Assembly (NCBI GenBank): GCA_964019135.1
Contig: OZ025256.1
Location: forward strand, 39,962,035-40,026,034
Direction: 5' to 3'
DNA length: 64,000 bases
DNA from: Arenicola marina
Taxonomy: Eukaryota; Annelida; Polychaeta; Arenicolidae
The notes under the pieces are model-generated. The model was not told where the DNA came from. It worked only from the letters and a program-made list of their open reading frames with translations, and did no database searches. The position numbers and the translations under genes are program-made. Each line of letters starts with the position of its first letter. Positions within the stretch are counted from its first letter, which is position 1. Of this stretch, positions 57,101-64,000 are shown one piece after another.

Positions 57101-60100
57101 ATCTGTTGGATTCTCTCGTCATACCCACTGCGTCACATCGGTCTGAGGGCGGCGGGCACAAGAGGGTTAAATAGTTGTTATATTCTCATTATCATATGTA
57201 CATATATGTCATCAGCTCATGTCCTTTTATCATTGTCGGTCAATAGCACTTGTGCTAATGTTTATTGTTGACTTTTACATACCGACGTTAAATAAAACTT
57301 GATCTTATCCTAACTTATCTTATTTTATCTTATCTTGAAGCAGAGGGTGAAGAGGAGATATTTCCCCGGTTGGAGCGGTGGCCATCAGAGGGCTAAGTTA
57401 AAGGGTAAAAGTACTATTACTATCTGTTGGAATAGCAACGGCCAGATGATTACACCGATTGGCAAAAGTGATATATTCTCACTATTACAGCGACGGGGAC
57501 ATAAATTGATTGCTGTTTGAAGGCTGCCAGGGAAGTCAAAGACAAATGTTGAGACAGCGGGCACCAGTGGGTTAAAATATGGGAAAAATTCTACTCTGTT
57601 GGAGCTGCGGGTACCAGATGGTTAATGTAAGAGAGTTAATATAAGAAATGTCTACTCCACGTCGGAGTGGCGAGCACCAGAGGGTTAAGGTATAGGGCAA
57701 TTTCTACTCTCTCTTAGGGCAGCGGGCACCAGAGGTTTAAAGTGAAGGTGAGTACACTATATATTGTTGGGTATAAATAGGAACAGATATGCGCCCATGG
57801 CGAATTGATCGGACAATTAGTAATATCACATACAACTTATTCAATTAACATTAAACAACTTTGCTTCAGACACGCTTCAAGCTTGACGCATGTCAGAGAT
57901 GGAAAGTGAGAAGATCGGGGAGGAGAGTGACCCCCGGGCTCACCTGGCTTCACCCTGAGCTGCCTCAGCCTGAGGGGTCCCACGCGGTAGTTGGAGCCGT
58001 CCCCCAAGTACGCTCTCTGCCGCTTGGTGGTCGGCGCCCCGCTGTAGTGTTTCATGAAGAAGATGGCCGGGATGGTATGGACTTTGAGCCACTGCCAGTA
58101 CGAGAAGCCGTCGTTAACTGACTTCATCATGAGGGGGGTTGAGCCGCCCGCCACCTGATCACAGATGGATTGGTTCATGCGGAAGATGAGGTCGTCCTTG
58201 CTGCCCCAGGCAATGAAGCAGATGAGGAGGAGGAAGAGGAAATAGAAGGTCGTCTCCCACAGCATGCTCCACATTCGCTTCTCGTACTCTCGTTTCTGCC
58301 GAGATTTCTCCAGAGACTTCTTGGAAGGCGGCTTGGGTCCGCTACCAGCGAGTGACATCGCCATCATATCTGCCAATATATATATAAAACCAAAGTGTTG
58401 GTTATTAGGACACGGGTGTGCTCATGAAATCTGAAACGGGCCAATTAAGGAAATGAGGTCTGTATGAAGCACCCCGCATAGGTCTGTATGAAGCACCCCA
58501 CATAGGTCTGTATGAAACACCCCACATAGGTCTGTATGAAGCACCCCACATAGGTCTGTATGAAACACCCCACATAGGTCTGTATGAAACACCCCACATA
58601 GGTCTGTATGAAACACCCCACATAGGTCTGTATGAAGCACCCCACATAGGCAGATGCCAGGGCGCGAACCCATGACGTGTGGATCTGCAGCTTAATAGTT
58701 AGTTAAAGAGGATCCCTCATCGTGAAAAAGAAACCGTTTCGGATCATGATGAAAACTGTGCATTAACCCAGGCAAAACAAGCACTGGCATTCTGTCAACA
58801 TTGTTACACAATAAAGTAATATCTGACAAACTAAATGAAAAAAGACTTGTCGCAACAAAAAACGGCATGATCTGTCATGAACATCAATGTCTCTGTCAAC
58901 ATAACCTCATTAACTCTCTCAACATAGACACCATTATCTTTGTCATCATAGACACCATTATCTTTGTCATCATAGACACCATTATCTTTGTCATCATCTT
59001 GTCATCATAGACACCATTATCTTTGTCATCATAGACACCATTATCTTTGTCATCATAGACACCACTATCTTTGTCATCATAGACACCATTATCTTTGTCA
59101 TCATAGACACCATTATCTTTGTCATCATAGACACCATTATCTTTGTCATCGTAGACACCATTATCTTGGCCATCATAGACACCATTATTTTGTCATCATG
59201 GACACCATTATCTTTGTCATCATAGACACCATTATCTTCGTCATCATAGACACCATTATCTTTGTCATCATAGACGCCATTATCTTTGCCATCATAGACA
59301 CCATAATCTTTGTCATCATAGACACCATTATCTGTCAACATAGACACCATAATCTCTGTCAACATAAACAAGAACAAGGTCAACAACAGAAACTGGCCCC
59401 TCGGGACGATGAATGAAAAGTGCCCCAGATTATGTTGGTTGGTTGTATATCCAGGACGCTTTAACCACTTTTGGTCATATCGCGTCAATGGGTAAAGGCA
59501 GGGAGAGTGGAGCCATGTCCCCGTGGGGTAACCCACTACTCTTTGCAAAGAAGGACATGGTATCTTTATCCTGCGACCACACAGACATGACTACTGCGGG
59601 GCGCGAACCACCGATCCACGTGCCGTTGGGCTCTCAGGTGGCTACAGCACTCAAGGCGAGCGCTTTACCCGACTGAGCTACCGGGCGCCCCCTCCCCCCG
59701 GCCCCCGCCCCCCCCCCCCGCAGATTAGTTGTCAGGGCCCGGATTCGACCCTCGAACACACATACTGATCTGCGGATTAGTGCTCCAACCACTACACCAG
59801 GGAGCCCCCATCTGTGGGGCAGTGGGGACCGAGACGAGAGCTCACCGATGTGGATCAGACTGTGTTCCAGCATCTCCTCGTCAGCGGCCGGCGTCGCGTT
59901 CTTTGCGGAGTCATCGTCATCGTCGTCATTTTCCAGCGTCTTGAAGAGGATCGCCATGGCGACAGCTACCATCACCACCTGAGGCGTGAAACAATGACAC
60001 CGACGTCACGACACGAAATTGACGCAATGACACGACAACGACACCGACGTTATGATACATCAATGACGCAATGACACGACATTGACACCGACATTGACAC

Positions 60101-63100
60101 CGTCACGATATCGAGGTACCTTGACTGGCTGTGTGACCAGAATGGTCAGGAAGAAGGAGGAGTCTAGAAGGGGGGCGTGGGGGAGGGTTGGGAATGGGAG
60201 AAGGGGTGGGGGTGGGTGGGAGAAGGGGGTGGGGTGTGTGGGAGAAGGGGTGGGGGGTGTTGGGGAGAAGGGGTGTGGGAGGGTGGGAGAAGGGGTGGGG
60301 TGGGTGGGAGAAGGGGTGGGGGTGGGTGGGAGAAGGGGTGGGGTGGGTGGGAGAAGGGGTGGGGTGGGTGGGAGAAGGGGGTGGGGTGGGTGGGAGAAGG
60401 GGTGGGGTGGGTGGAAGAAGGGGTGGGGTGGGTGGGAGAAGGGGTGGGGTGGGTGGGAGAAGGGGTGGGGGTGGGTAGAGGGTGTCGAGGTACCTTGACT
60501 GGCTGTATCACCAGAGTTGTCAGGAAGAGAGAGGAGCCTAGAAAGGGGGGGGGGGGGTGAGGGGGGGGTGGGGAGAAAGGGCGCGTGGGGGTGGGGAGTG
60601 TCGAGGTACCTTGACAGGCTGTGTCACCAGAATGGTCAGGAAGAGGGAGGAGTCTAGAAAGTGGGGTTGAGGGTTGGGATGGGAGAAGGGGGTGGGGTGG
60701 GTGGGAGAAGGGGTGGGGTGGGTGGGGAGAAGGGGTGGGTGTGGGTGGGAGAAGGGGTGGGGTGGGTGGGAGAAGGGGTGGGGGTGGGTGGGAGAAGGGG
60801 TGGGGTGGGTGGAAGAAGGGGTGGGGTGGGTGGAAGAAGGGGGTGGGGTGGGTGCGAGAAGGGGTGGGGTGTGTGGGAGAAGGGGTGGGGTGTGTGGGAG
60901 AAGGGGTGGGGGTGGGTGGGAGAAGGGGTGGGGTGGGTGGGAGAAGGGGTGGGGTGGGTGGGAGAAGGGGTGGGGTGGGTGGGAGAAGGGGTGGGGTGGG
61001 TGGGAGAAGGGGTGGGGGGGGTGGAAGAAGGGGTGGGGTGGGTGCGAGAAGGGGTGGGGTGGGTGGAAGAAGGGGTGGGGTGGGTGGGAGAAGGGGTGGG
61101 GTGGGTGGGAGAAGGGGTGGGGTGGGTGGGAGAAGGGGTGGGGGTGGGTAGAGGGTGTCGAGGTACCTTGACTGGCTGTATCACCAGAGTTGTCAGGAAG
61201 AGAGAGGAGCCTAGAAAGGAGGGGGGGGGTGAGGGGGGGGTGGGAGAAGGGGCGCGTGGGGGTGGGGAGTGTCGAGGTACCTTGACTGGCTGTATGACGA
61301 CGATGGACTCCAAAGTGGCTAGGAAGAGGGAGGACAGCCACTTCTCGGAGATCTCCTTGCCCCACTCCAGGCTGTAGAAGAGGACGAAGGCCGCGGAGAC
61401 GGCCGTGGTGGCCAGCGCCACGGTCCAGGCCACGTAGATCGTCCACCAGGGGAACCAATACTTCTTCTTCCACCAGCGTTTCCTCCGCTTTCGACTGGCC
61501 TGTTGGGCGGCATCGACGCGCTCCAGGTAAGCGATCAGCTCGCTTTGCTTGGTCTCATCATAGGGCTCGCCTCCGTAACCCGTGATGGCGAAGATCTCTT
61601 TGTCCTGCGCGATTTTCTGCGACCGCTCCTCCGCCAGATCGTCTTCATCCATCCAGCCCTTGGGCGCCGCCTTGCGGAAGATTGTCACGATGACGGTATT
61701 GATGGGGACGACGATGAGGGCGCTGAAGACGGACAATAGGATCGTCTGGGCGCTGAGGATGATGGGGCCGATGTGGATGGACACGTCCCCCTCCGTGGGT
61801 CCCCCCTCGTCGCGGTAGAACATGGCGTTGACGACCATGGTGCTAAAGAGCAGGGTAACGATGCATGTGAGGCGCTGGAGGCGGGTGAAGGAGCTCTTGG
61901 AGGGGCGCGCGGCCACCGACAGCCACAGGTGGTCGTCGAAGAGCTTGTGGCGCGCCTTGGTGAAGAACAGGTGGTTGAAGCTCAGGACCTCGTCCGTGTT
62001 GCCGACCGGCAGGATGCGGTCGACCTGTCCGTCATCCTCGTCCACCGCCAGCCAACGGCTGCACAGGAAGAAGTACCTGAGGTACAATGGGCACAGAAGA
62101 GACAGACATAATTAATGGGATGTTGGTGCACACAAGGGTTGAAACGAGCCAAGGAGCCTCTCGGAACGATGAAAGATGAAACCATATTAAGTGCCCGGGC
62201 CCGATTCGAAGCCAGAACCTATTGCACAAAACCAATACCACAGGGAGACCCCCCGAACGAAGGAAGAGGATTTCCCTAAATTATGGTGAACATTATCTGT
62301 ACATTCTACAAATGGGTTTCTGAATGGATAGTTACTCTTCTGATTCATATTGTCCTGGTTAGCTTCATACAGACGATTGGCATACCATTAGATACGTGAA
62401 TAATACAGAGCGAAAAGGCCCAAACAGTTAAAGTTAAAGTTGAAGCTAAAATTAAAGTTGAAGTGACAGTTGAAGTGAAATTTAAAGTGAAATTTAAGGT
62501 GAAATTTAAAGTGAAATTTAAGGTGAAATTTAAGGTGAAATTTAAAGTTAAAGTTAAAGTGAAAGTTAAAGTAAAAGTTAAATTAGCTAAAGTAAAAGTA
62601 AAAGTAAAAGTTACAGTTACAGTTACAGTTACAGTTAAAGTTAACGCGTATCGCCTGCATCGGTTCCACACCGGTGCGGCTGGCCAATGAGAGAGCCATG
62701 CTGAGCGTGCCAGGGCGGCAGGGGGAGGACCTTACTTCTTGTGGCTGGCGAGGTCCTCAATGAGCACCTTGTCCAGGTACCACCCCGCGTGGTCGCTCTT
62801 CCCCGAGTTGTCGTGCCACAGCCTCATGAAGCTCAGCGACCCCAGGGAATGCTCCGTGGACATGATGAACGTCCGGATGGAGCCCCGCGAGAAATGCTGC
62901 AACGCAACGTGATTGGACGTTTTACTGACTTGACGTCAGTTGTGTTGAATAGCGCATTGGCCTATTACGTTATAGAGTAGGGTTGGAATATGTCCATCGG
63001 TCGGACACATCATGTGGGATACACCCCCCCCCCCCTCCTGCTGCCACTTGCCCTCACCTACGCCTCCCCTCCCTCTTCACCTTCTTTTTGCCATCGTGTC

Positions 63101-63688
63101 TGCCCCCTCCGCCCCTCCACCTCCTCCACCCCCTCCACCCCCTCCACCCTCCGCCCCTCCACCCCCTCCACCCCCTCCACCCCCTCCACCCCTCCACCCT
63201 CTCCCCCTCCACCCCCTCCACCCCTCCACCCTCCCCCCTCCGCCCCTTCACCCCCTCTACCCCTCCCCCCTCCGCCCCTTCACCCCCTCTACCCCCCTCC
63301 ACCCCTTCTCACCTTTTTCTTGCCATCGTCGATGGCCCGGACCCCCATATTCACCCCGCACCCCTCCACCCCTCCTCACCTTTTTCTTGCCGTCGTCCAG
63401 GGCCCGGACCCCCGTGCCCCCCCTCCCCTCATCCCCCTCCGTCCCTCCACCCCCTCCACCCCTCCATCCTCCACCCTCCACCCCACCACCCCACCACCCC
63501 CTCCACCCCCCACTCACCTTTTTCTTGCCGTCGTCCATGGCCCGGACCCCCGTGTCGCTGCCATCGCCAGTGAGTACGAAGAAGACTTTGGACTTAGTGC
63601 CGGCGTTCTTCCTCAGACCAGTATACACCGACACCTTGTAGTGGGCCCGGTGCGCCGACAGATTGCCGATCAGGGGGGTCACTCCCCA
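38811..63688 (-). CDS. Polycystin-1-like channel with PLAT domain, C-terminal half (5' part off the window)
   Basis: Exons 63688-63518, 62896-62736, 62076-61281, 59978-59846, 58369-57944, 56953-56577, 56280-55965, 55292-54959, 54341-54245, 39636-39537 and 39115-38811 join in perfect phase into 3,216 bases, 1,071 residues plus stop. Domains in order: PLAT/LH2 (about residues 18-112; [27 protein letters not shown]), the polycystin-1-type helix block with [20 protein letters not shown], the polycystin extracellular TOP domain (about 470-700; [18 protein letters not shown], YIxDL-like [14 protein letters not shown]), S2-S4 with [10 protein letters not shown], pore [14 protein letters not shown]6 and a short C-terminal helix. 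PLAT in front of the channel places it in the PKD1 branch rather than PKD2. Such proteins act as membrane cation channel subunits, often ciliary or on sperm. The N-terminal ectodomain and GAIN/GPS part are not in the window. Alternative terminal exon pairs lie downstream. Confidence 0.92.
39537..39636 (-). CDS. Polycystin penultimate exon, copy 3 (proximal)
   Basis: Encodes [20 protein letters not shown] then [13 protein letters not shown]. It is the first acceptor downstream of the last-helix exon (54,341-54,245). Joining GTAYHD to IRMKPD gives the spacing to the EYxVMEF motif expected for polycystin-1-like channels. Differs from copies 1 and 2 by one amino acid and two silent changes. Confidence 0.83.
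39655..53496. repeat. Minisatellite of nearly 14 kb, unit TGATCAGGAGAGGGG(G)
   Basis: Roughly 850-900 degenerate copies of a 14-17-base unit, each with a palindromic TGATCA. It fills most of the polycystin intron between 54,244 and 39,637. Large-scale structure is visible. The marker ACCAGTAGAG occurs at 42,271, 43,665 and 44,997, and GTTGTGAAGGAGG at 42,571 and 45,297 (offset 2,726 both times), indicating a tripled block of about 1.39 kb whose middle copy lost 62 bases. GGAGCGTTAAGCGGG at 48,671 and 51,207, GTTGTGAAGG at 47,379 and 49,915, and GATCAAGAGAGGGTG at 46,895 and 49,431 are all exactly 2,536 apart, indicating a recent indel-free 2.5-kb duplication. No coding frame persists. Confidence 0.95.
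53505..53993. repeat. 24-bp minisatellite with an AP-1-type site per unit
   Basis: About 20 near-identical copies of GTGTGAGTCACTGAACAAGT + AAAG and a final degenerate one. Each contains TGAGTCA, the AP-1/TRE consensus. Period 24 keeps frames open (repeating VTHTFTCS on the minus strand), but this is repeat, not gene. Lies about 260 bases downstream of the polycystin last-helix exon. Confidence 0.95.
54245..54341 (-). CDS. Polycystin exon: last helix (S6)
   Basis: Acceptor CTCTCATTACAG, donor GAT|GTACGG (phase 0). Encodes [20 protein letters not shown] then [12 protein letters not shown], the S6 helix and NMFL motif of polycystins. The donor is not strong; reading through it adds 22 codons before TAA at 54,178-54,176. 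Confidence 0.85.
54959..55292 (-). CDS. Polycystin exon: S4, S5 and pore
   Basis: Acceptor ATCATTTCTAG, donor GACAG|GTGATT (phase 2). S4 [20 protein letters not shown] with positive charges, S5 [19 protein letters not shown], pore helix and filter region [20 protein letters not shown]. Confidence 0.93.
55965..56280 (-). CDS. Polycystin exon: end of TOP domain, S2 and S3
   Basis: Acceptor TTCGCCGCCAG, donor CCGG|GTGAGC (phase 1). Begins [17 protein letters not shown], the conserved EFPA(T/I)GG motif before S2, then [20 protein letters not shown] and [19 protein letters not shown]. Confidence 0.93.
56577..56953 (-). CDS. Polycystin exon: extracellular TOP domain
   Basis: Acceptor GCGGCTCTCAG, donor GCACAG|GTCAGC (phase 0). 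Encodes [53 protein letters not shown] and [20 protein letters not shown], the signature three-leaf core of polycystin TOP domains, with potential N-glycosylation sites (NYTT, NYTA). Its acceptor region is duplicated at 57,117-57,170. Confidence 0.93.
56990..57750. repeat. Degenerate intronic repeat (GCGGGCACCAGAGGGTTAA type)
   Basis: Ten or so diverged copies of TTGGAGCGGCGGGCACCAGA followed by GGGTTAAAG, spaced about 50-90 bases. The motif matches the intron side of the TOP-exon acceptor, suggesting the array grew out of that splice-site region. A LINE-tail-like stretch (TTAAATAAAACTTGATCTTA then CTTAT repeats) is embedded at about 57,285-57,340. Confidence 0.6.
57117..57170 (-). repeat. 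Duplicate of the TOP-exon acceptor region
   Basis: On the plus strand CATACCCACTGCGTCACATC + GGTCTGAGGGCGGCGGGCAC repeats the exon boundary at 56,930-56,985 (CATACCCACCGCGTCACATC + GGTCTGAGAGCCGCGGGCAA) about 190 bases away. The copy keeps CCGCCCTCAG followed by the first ~27 exon bases (RCDAVGMT on translation), so a second acceptor exists upstream of the real exon; downstream its frame soon stops. Confidence 0.75.
57944..58369 (-). CDS. Polycystin exon: linker, helix before the TOP domain, TOP start
   Basis: Acceptor ATATATTGGCAG, donor CCAG|GTGAGC (phase 1). Encodes a basic cytoplasmic linker ([20 protein letters not shown]), helix [17 protein letters not shown] and the start of the TOP domain ending [12 protein letters not shown]. 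Confidence 0.92.
58445..58650. repeat. 24-bp minisatellite (AGGTCTGTATGAAGCACCCC)
   Basis: Eight tandem copies of AGGTCTGTATGAARCACCCC + ACAT immediately upstream (minus sense) of the exon at 58,369. Followed at 58,655-58,690 by a fragment (GCCAGGGCGCGAACCCATGA) related to the 72-bp tRNA-like unit. Confidence 0.92.
58915..59360. repeat. 24-bp minisatellite (GACACCATTATCTTTGTCAT)
   Basis: About eighteen copies of GACACCATTATCTTTGTCAT + CATA, some shortened, in the same polycystin intron. Open frames through it are a consequence of the period. Confidence 0.92.
59390..59812 (-). repeat. tRNA-derived SINE family 2, split by a family-1 SINE
   Basis: Head at 59,812-59,725 on the minus strand: GGGGGCTCCCTGGTGTAGTG, then GTTGGAGCAC and a B-box-like GGGTCGAATCC. 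The body CATTCATCGTCCCGAGGGG appears at 59,420-59,390, beyond the inserted family-1 element. A second, uninterrupted copy at about 62,255-62,135 shows the same order without the gap. Confidence 0.55.
59429..59693 (-). repeat. tRNA-derived SINE family 1
   Basis: Near-complete minus-strand copy: head GGTAGCTCAGTCGGGTAAAG, box-B-like GGTTCGCGCCCCG, body with CCTTCTTTGCAAAGAGTAGT and tail AACCAACCAACATAA. Apparently nested in a family-2 SINE. Confidence 0.85.
59846..59978 (-). CDS. Polycystin exon: helix after QPVK and acidic linker
   Basis: Acceptor TTTCACGCCTCAG, donor ATCG|GTGAGC (phase 1). Encodes [20 protein letters not shown] and an acidic linker ending EHSLIHI, directly continuing IQPVK of the preceding exon as in other polycystins (QPVKv...). 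Confidence 0.9.
60100..61235 (-). repeat. Array of exon-end copies and 21-bp G/C-rich minisatellite
   Basis: The intron after the exon ending at 61,281 contains four copies of that exon's 3' end (about 61,218-61,157, 60,660-60,599, 60,541-60,481 and 60,170-60,112), with CCAGTCAAG|GTACCTCGA kept in all but the third (60,660-60,599), which reads CCTGTCAAG. Between them are blocks of a 21-bp unit GTGGGAGAAGGGGTGGGGTG + G (plus strand). Each copy has a pyrimidine tract and TCTAG before 44 bases of exon-like sequence (translating SLFLT..LV.QPVK in the parental frame) and then the donor. Spliced in from phase 0, each would meet TGA at its sixth codon. Confidence 0.9.
61281..62076 (-). CDS. Polycystin exon: end of PLAT and first helix block
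   Basis: The largest exon, 796 bp. Acceptor TGTACCTCAG, donor GTCAAG|GTACCT (phase 0). Starts [20 protein letters not shown] (end of PLAT), then [40 protein letters not shown], an acidic/basic cytoplasmic loop ([12 protein letters not shown]) and two helices ending [17 protein letters not shown], all in the order seen in polycystin-1 proteins. Confidence 0.94.
62420..62645. repeat. Low-complexity (GTTAAA)/(GTGAAATTTAAA) repeat
   Basis: A tandem run of 6- and 12-base units in the intron between the PLAT exons. Open frames of Lys/Val repeats here are artefacts of periodicity. Confidence 0.9.
62736..62896 (-). CDS. Polycystin exon: PLAT domain, second part
   Basis: Acceptor CGTTGCGTTGCAG, donor AAGAA|GTAAGG (phase 2). 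Encodes [19 protein letters not shown] then [20 protein letters not shown] and [10 protein letters not shown], the diagnostic RLWHDNSG...WYL.+v.v.D motif of PLAT domains. Confidence 0.95.
63050..63500 (-). repeat. C-rich repeat with extra copies of the PLAT exon 3' end
   Basis: CCCCTCCAC-type repeats enclose further copies of the end of the 63,688-63,518 exon: near 63,375-63,415 (GTCCGGGCCCTGGACGACGG then AAGAAAAAG|GTGAGG), near 63,310-63,350 (AAGAAAAAG|GTGAGA) and a weak one near 63,065-63,095 (GATGGCAAAAAGAAG|GTGAAG). Each retains a usable-looking donor. Confidence 0.85.
63518..63688 (-). CDS. Polycystin exon: PLAT domain, first part
   Basis: Acceptor CATATGTTTGCAG, donor AAAAAG|GTGAGT, phase 0 at both ends (57 codons). 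Encodes [20 protein letters not shown] then [19 protein letters not shown] and [17 protein letters not shown], the beta-strand start of PLAT. Preceded by at least one exon beyond the right edge. Confidence 0.93.
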
Positions 63689-64000
63689 CTGCAAACATAT
63701 GTCAAGACGCCATCAATCAATTAAATGATTAAATTAAATGATTAAATATAATTCAACAAGTAGATTGTGGTAAATGTGACTCACCAGCGTTGTATAAACA
63801 CAAAACAAGAGATATTCGACCATAGGTCGAGGACGAAAATATATAAATACATTTGAAAGCTGTATTAATGGCGACGTTACGAGTCGTCAGGGCCAATTTG
63901 GGCTAAGTGCTGCCTTCGACAGGCAGTGTGGCACTGTAGGCGGAGCTTAATTGGACATCCAGTTTGAAGCCAAGGCGCTTCTCTTGAAGCAATATTAACG
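63689..64000. other. Intron of the polycystin gene, nothing recognised
   Basis: AT-rich patches (TAAATGATTAAAT repeats near 63,720-63,750); no exon seen. The preceding exon would lie beyond the window. Confidence 0.5.

Noticed and set aside
60082-61513. Gly/Trp-rich plus-strand and Pro/His-rich minus-strand frames of up to 477 codons
   Set aside because: Intronic 21-bp minisatellite; the long minus-strand frame is the real polycystin exon running through its donor into the intron.
62983-63724. Proline-rich plus-strand frames
   Set aside because: CCCCTCCAC low-complexity intron opposite the PLAT exon; no gene features.

Overview
This is a stretch of animal nuclear DNA. Its genes are split by GT-AG introns and separated by unusually dense tandem repeats, tRNA-derived SINE-like copies and short inverted-repeat elements. 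Gene content (an organic-anion transporter with a Kazal-like loop, a PLAT-containing polycystin-1-like channel, a tiny secreted PAN/apple protein), together with poly-G/poly-C runs and minisatellite-filled introns, suggests a marine invertebrate such as a cephalochordate, another deuterostome or a lophotrochozoan. The species cannot be fixed from the sequence alone. All convincing genes lie on the minus strand.

Layout. (1) 2,661-16,775: nine coding exons of an SLCO/OATP transporter, from the ATG at 16,775 to a splice donor at 2,661. The C-terminal part lies beyond base 1. Its introns hold a 42-bp minisatellite (12.5-14.2 kb), a 72-bp tRNA-like array (10.9-11.65 kb), two 32-bp arrays, SINEs and MITE-like elements. 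(2) 16.8-20.15 kb: no recognisable gene. (3) 20.15-23.46 kb: a 56-bp satellite of about 59 units. (4) 23,854-24,519: an unrecognised basic protein with a nearby polyadenylation signal. (5) 27,086-29,018: a two-exon gene for a 119-residue secreted PAN/apple-like protein. (6) 29.5-39.7 kb: minisatellite plus a tandem triplication (period about 3.3 kb) carrying the last two exons of the polycystin gene. (7) 39.66-53.50 kb: a minisatellite of nearly 14 kb built on TGATCAGGAGAGGGG, followed by a 24-bp array with an AP-1-like site in each unit. Both lie in one polycystin intron. (8) 54,245-63,688: nine further exons of the polycystin-1-like gene, running off the right edge upstream.

Splice phases were checked by hand. 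The eleven polycystin exons (nine plus one terminal pair) join into a continuous 1,071-residue frame ending in a stop. The nine OATP exons give 652 codons plus two bases. The most interesting theme is repeated tandem duplication of exon boundaries. The 3' end of the exon ending at 61,281 is repeated four times downstream as potential 44-nt 'poison' micro-exons. The 3' end of the exon ending at 63,518 is repeated about three times. The acceptor of the exon at 56,953 is repeated once. An OATP exon end is duplicated at 4.3 kb. The two terminal polycystin exons exist in three copies.
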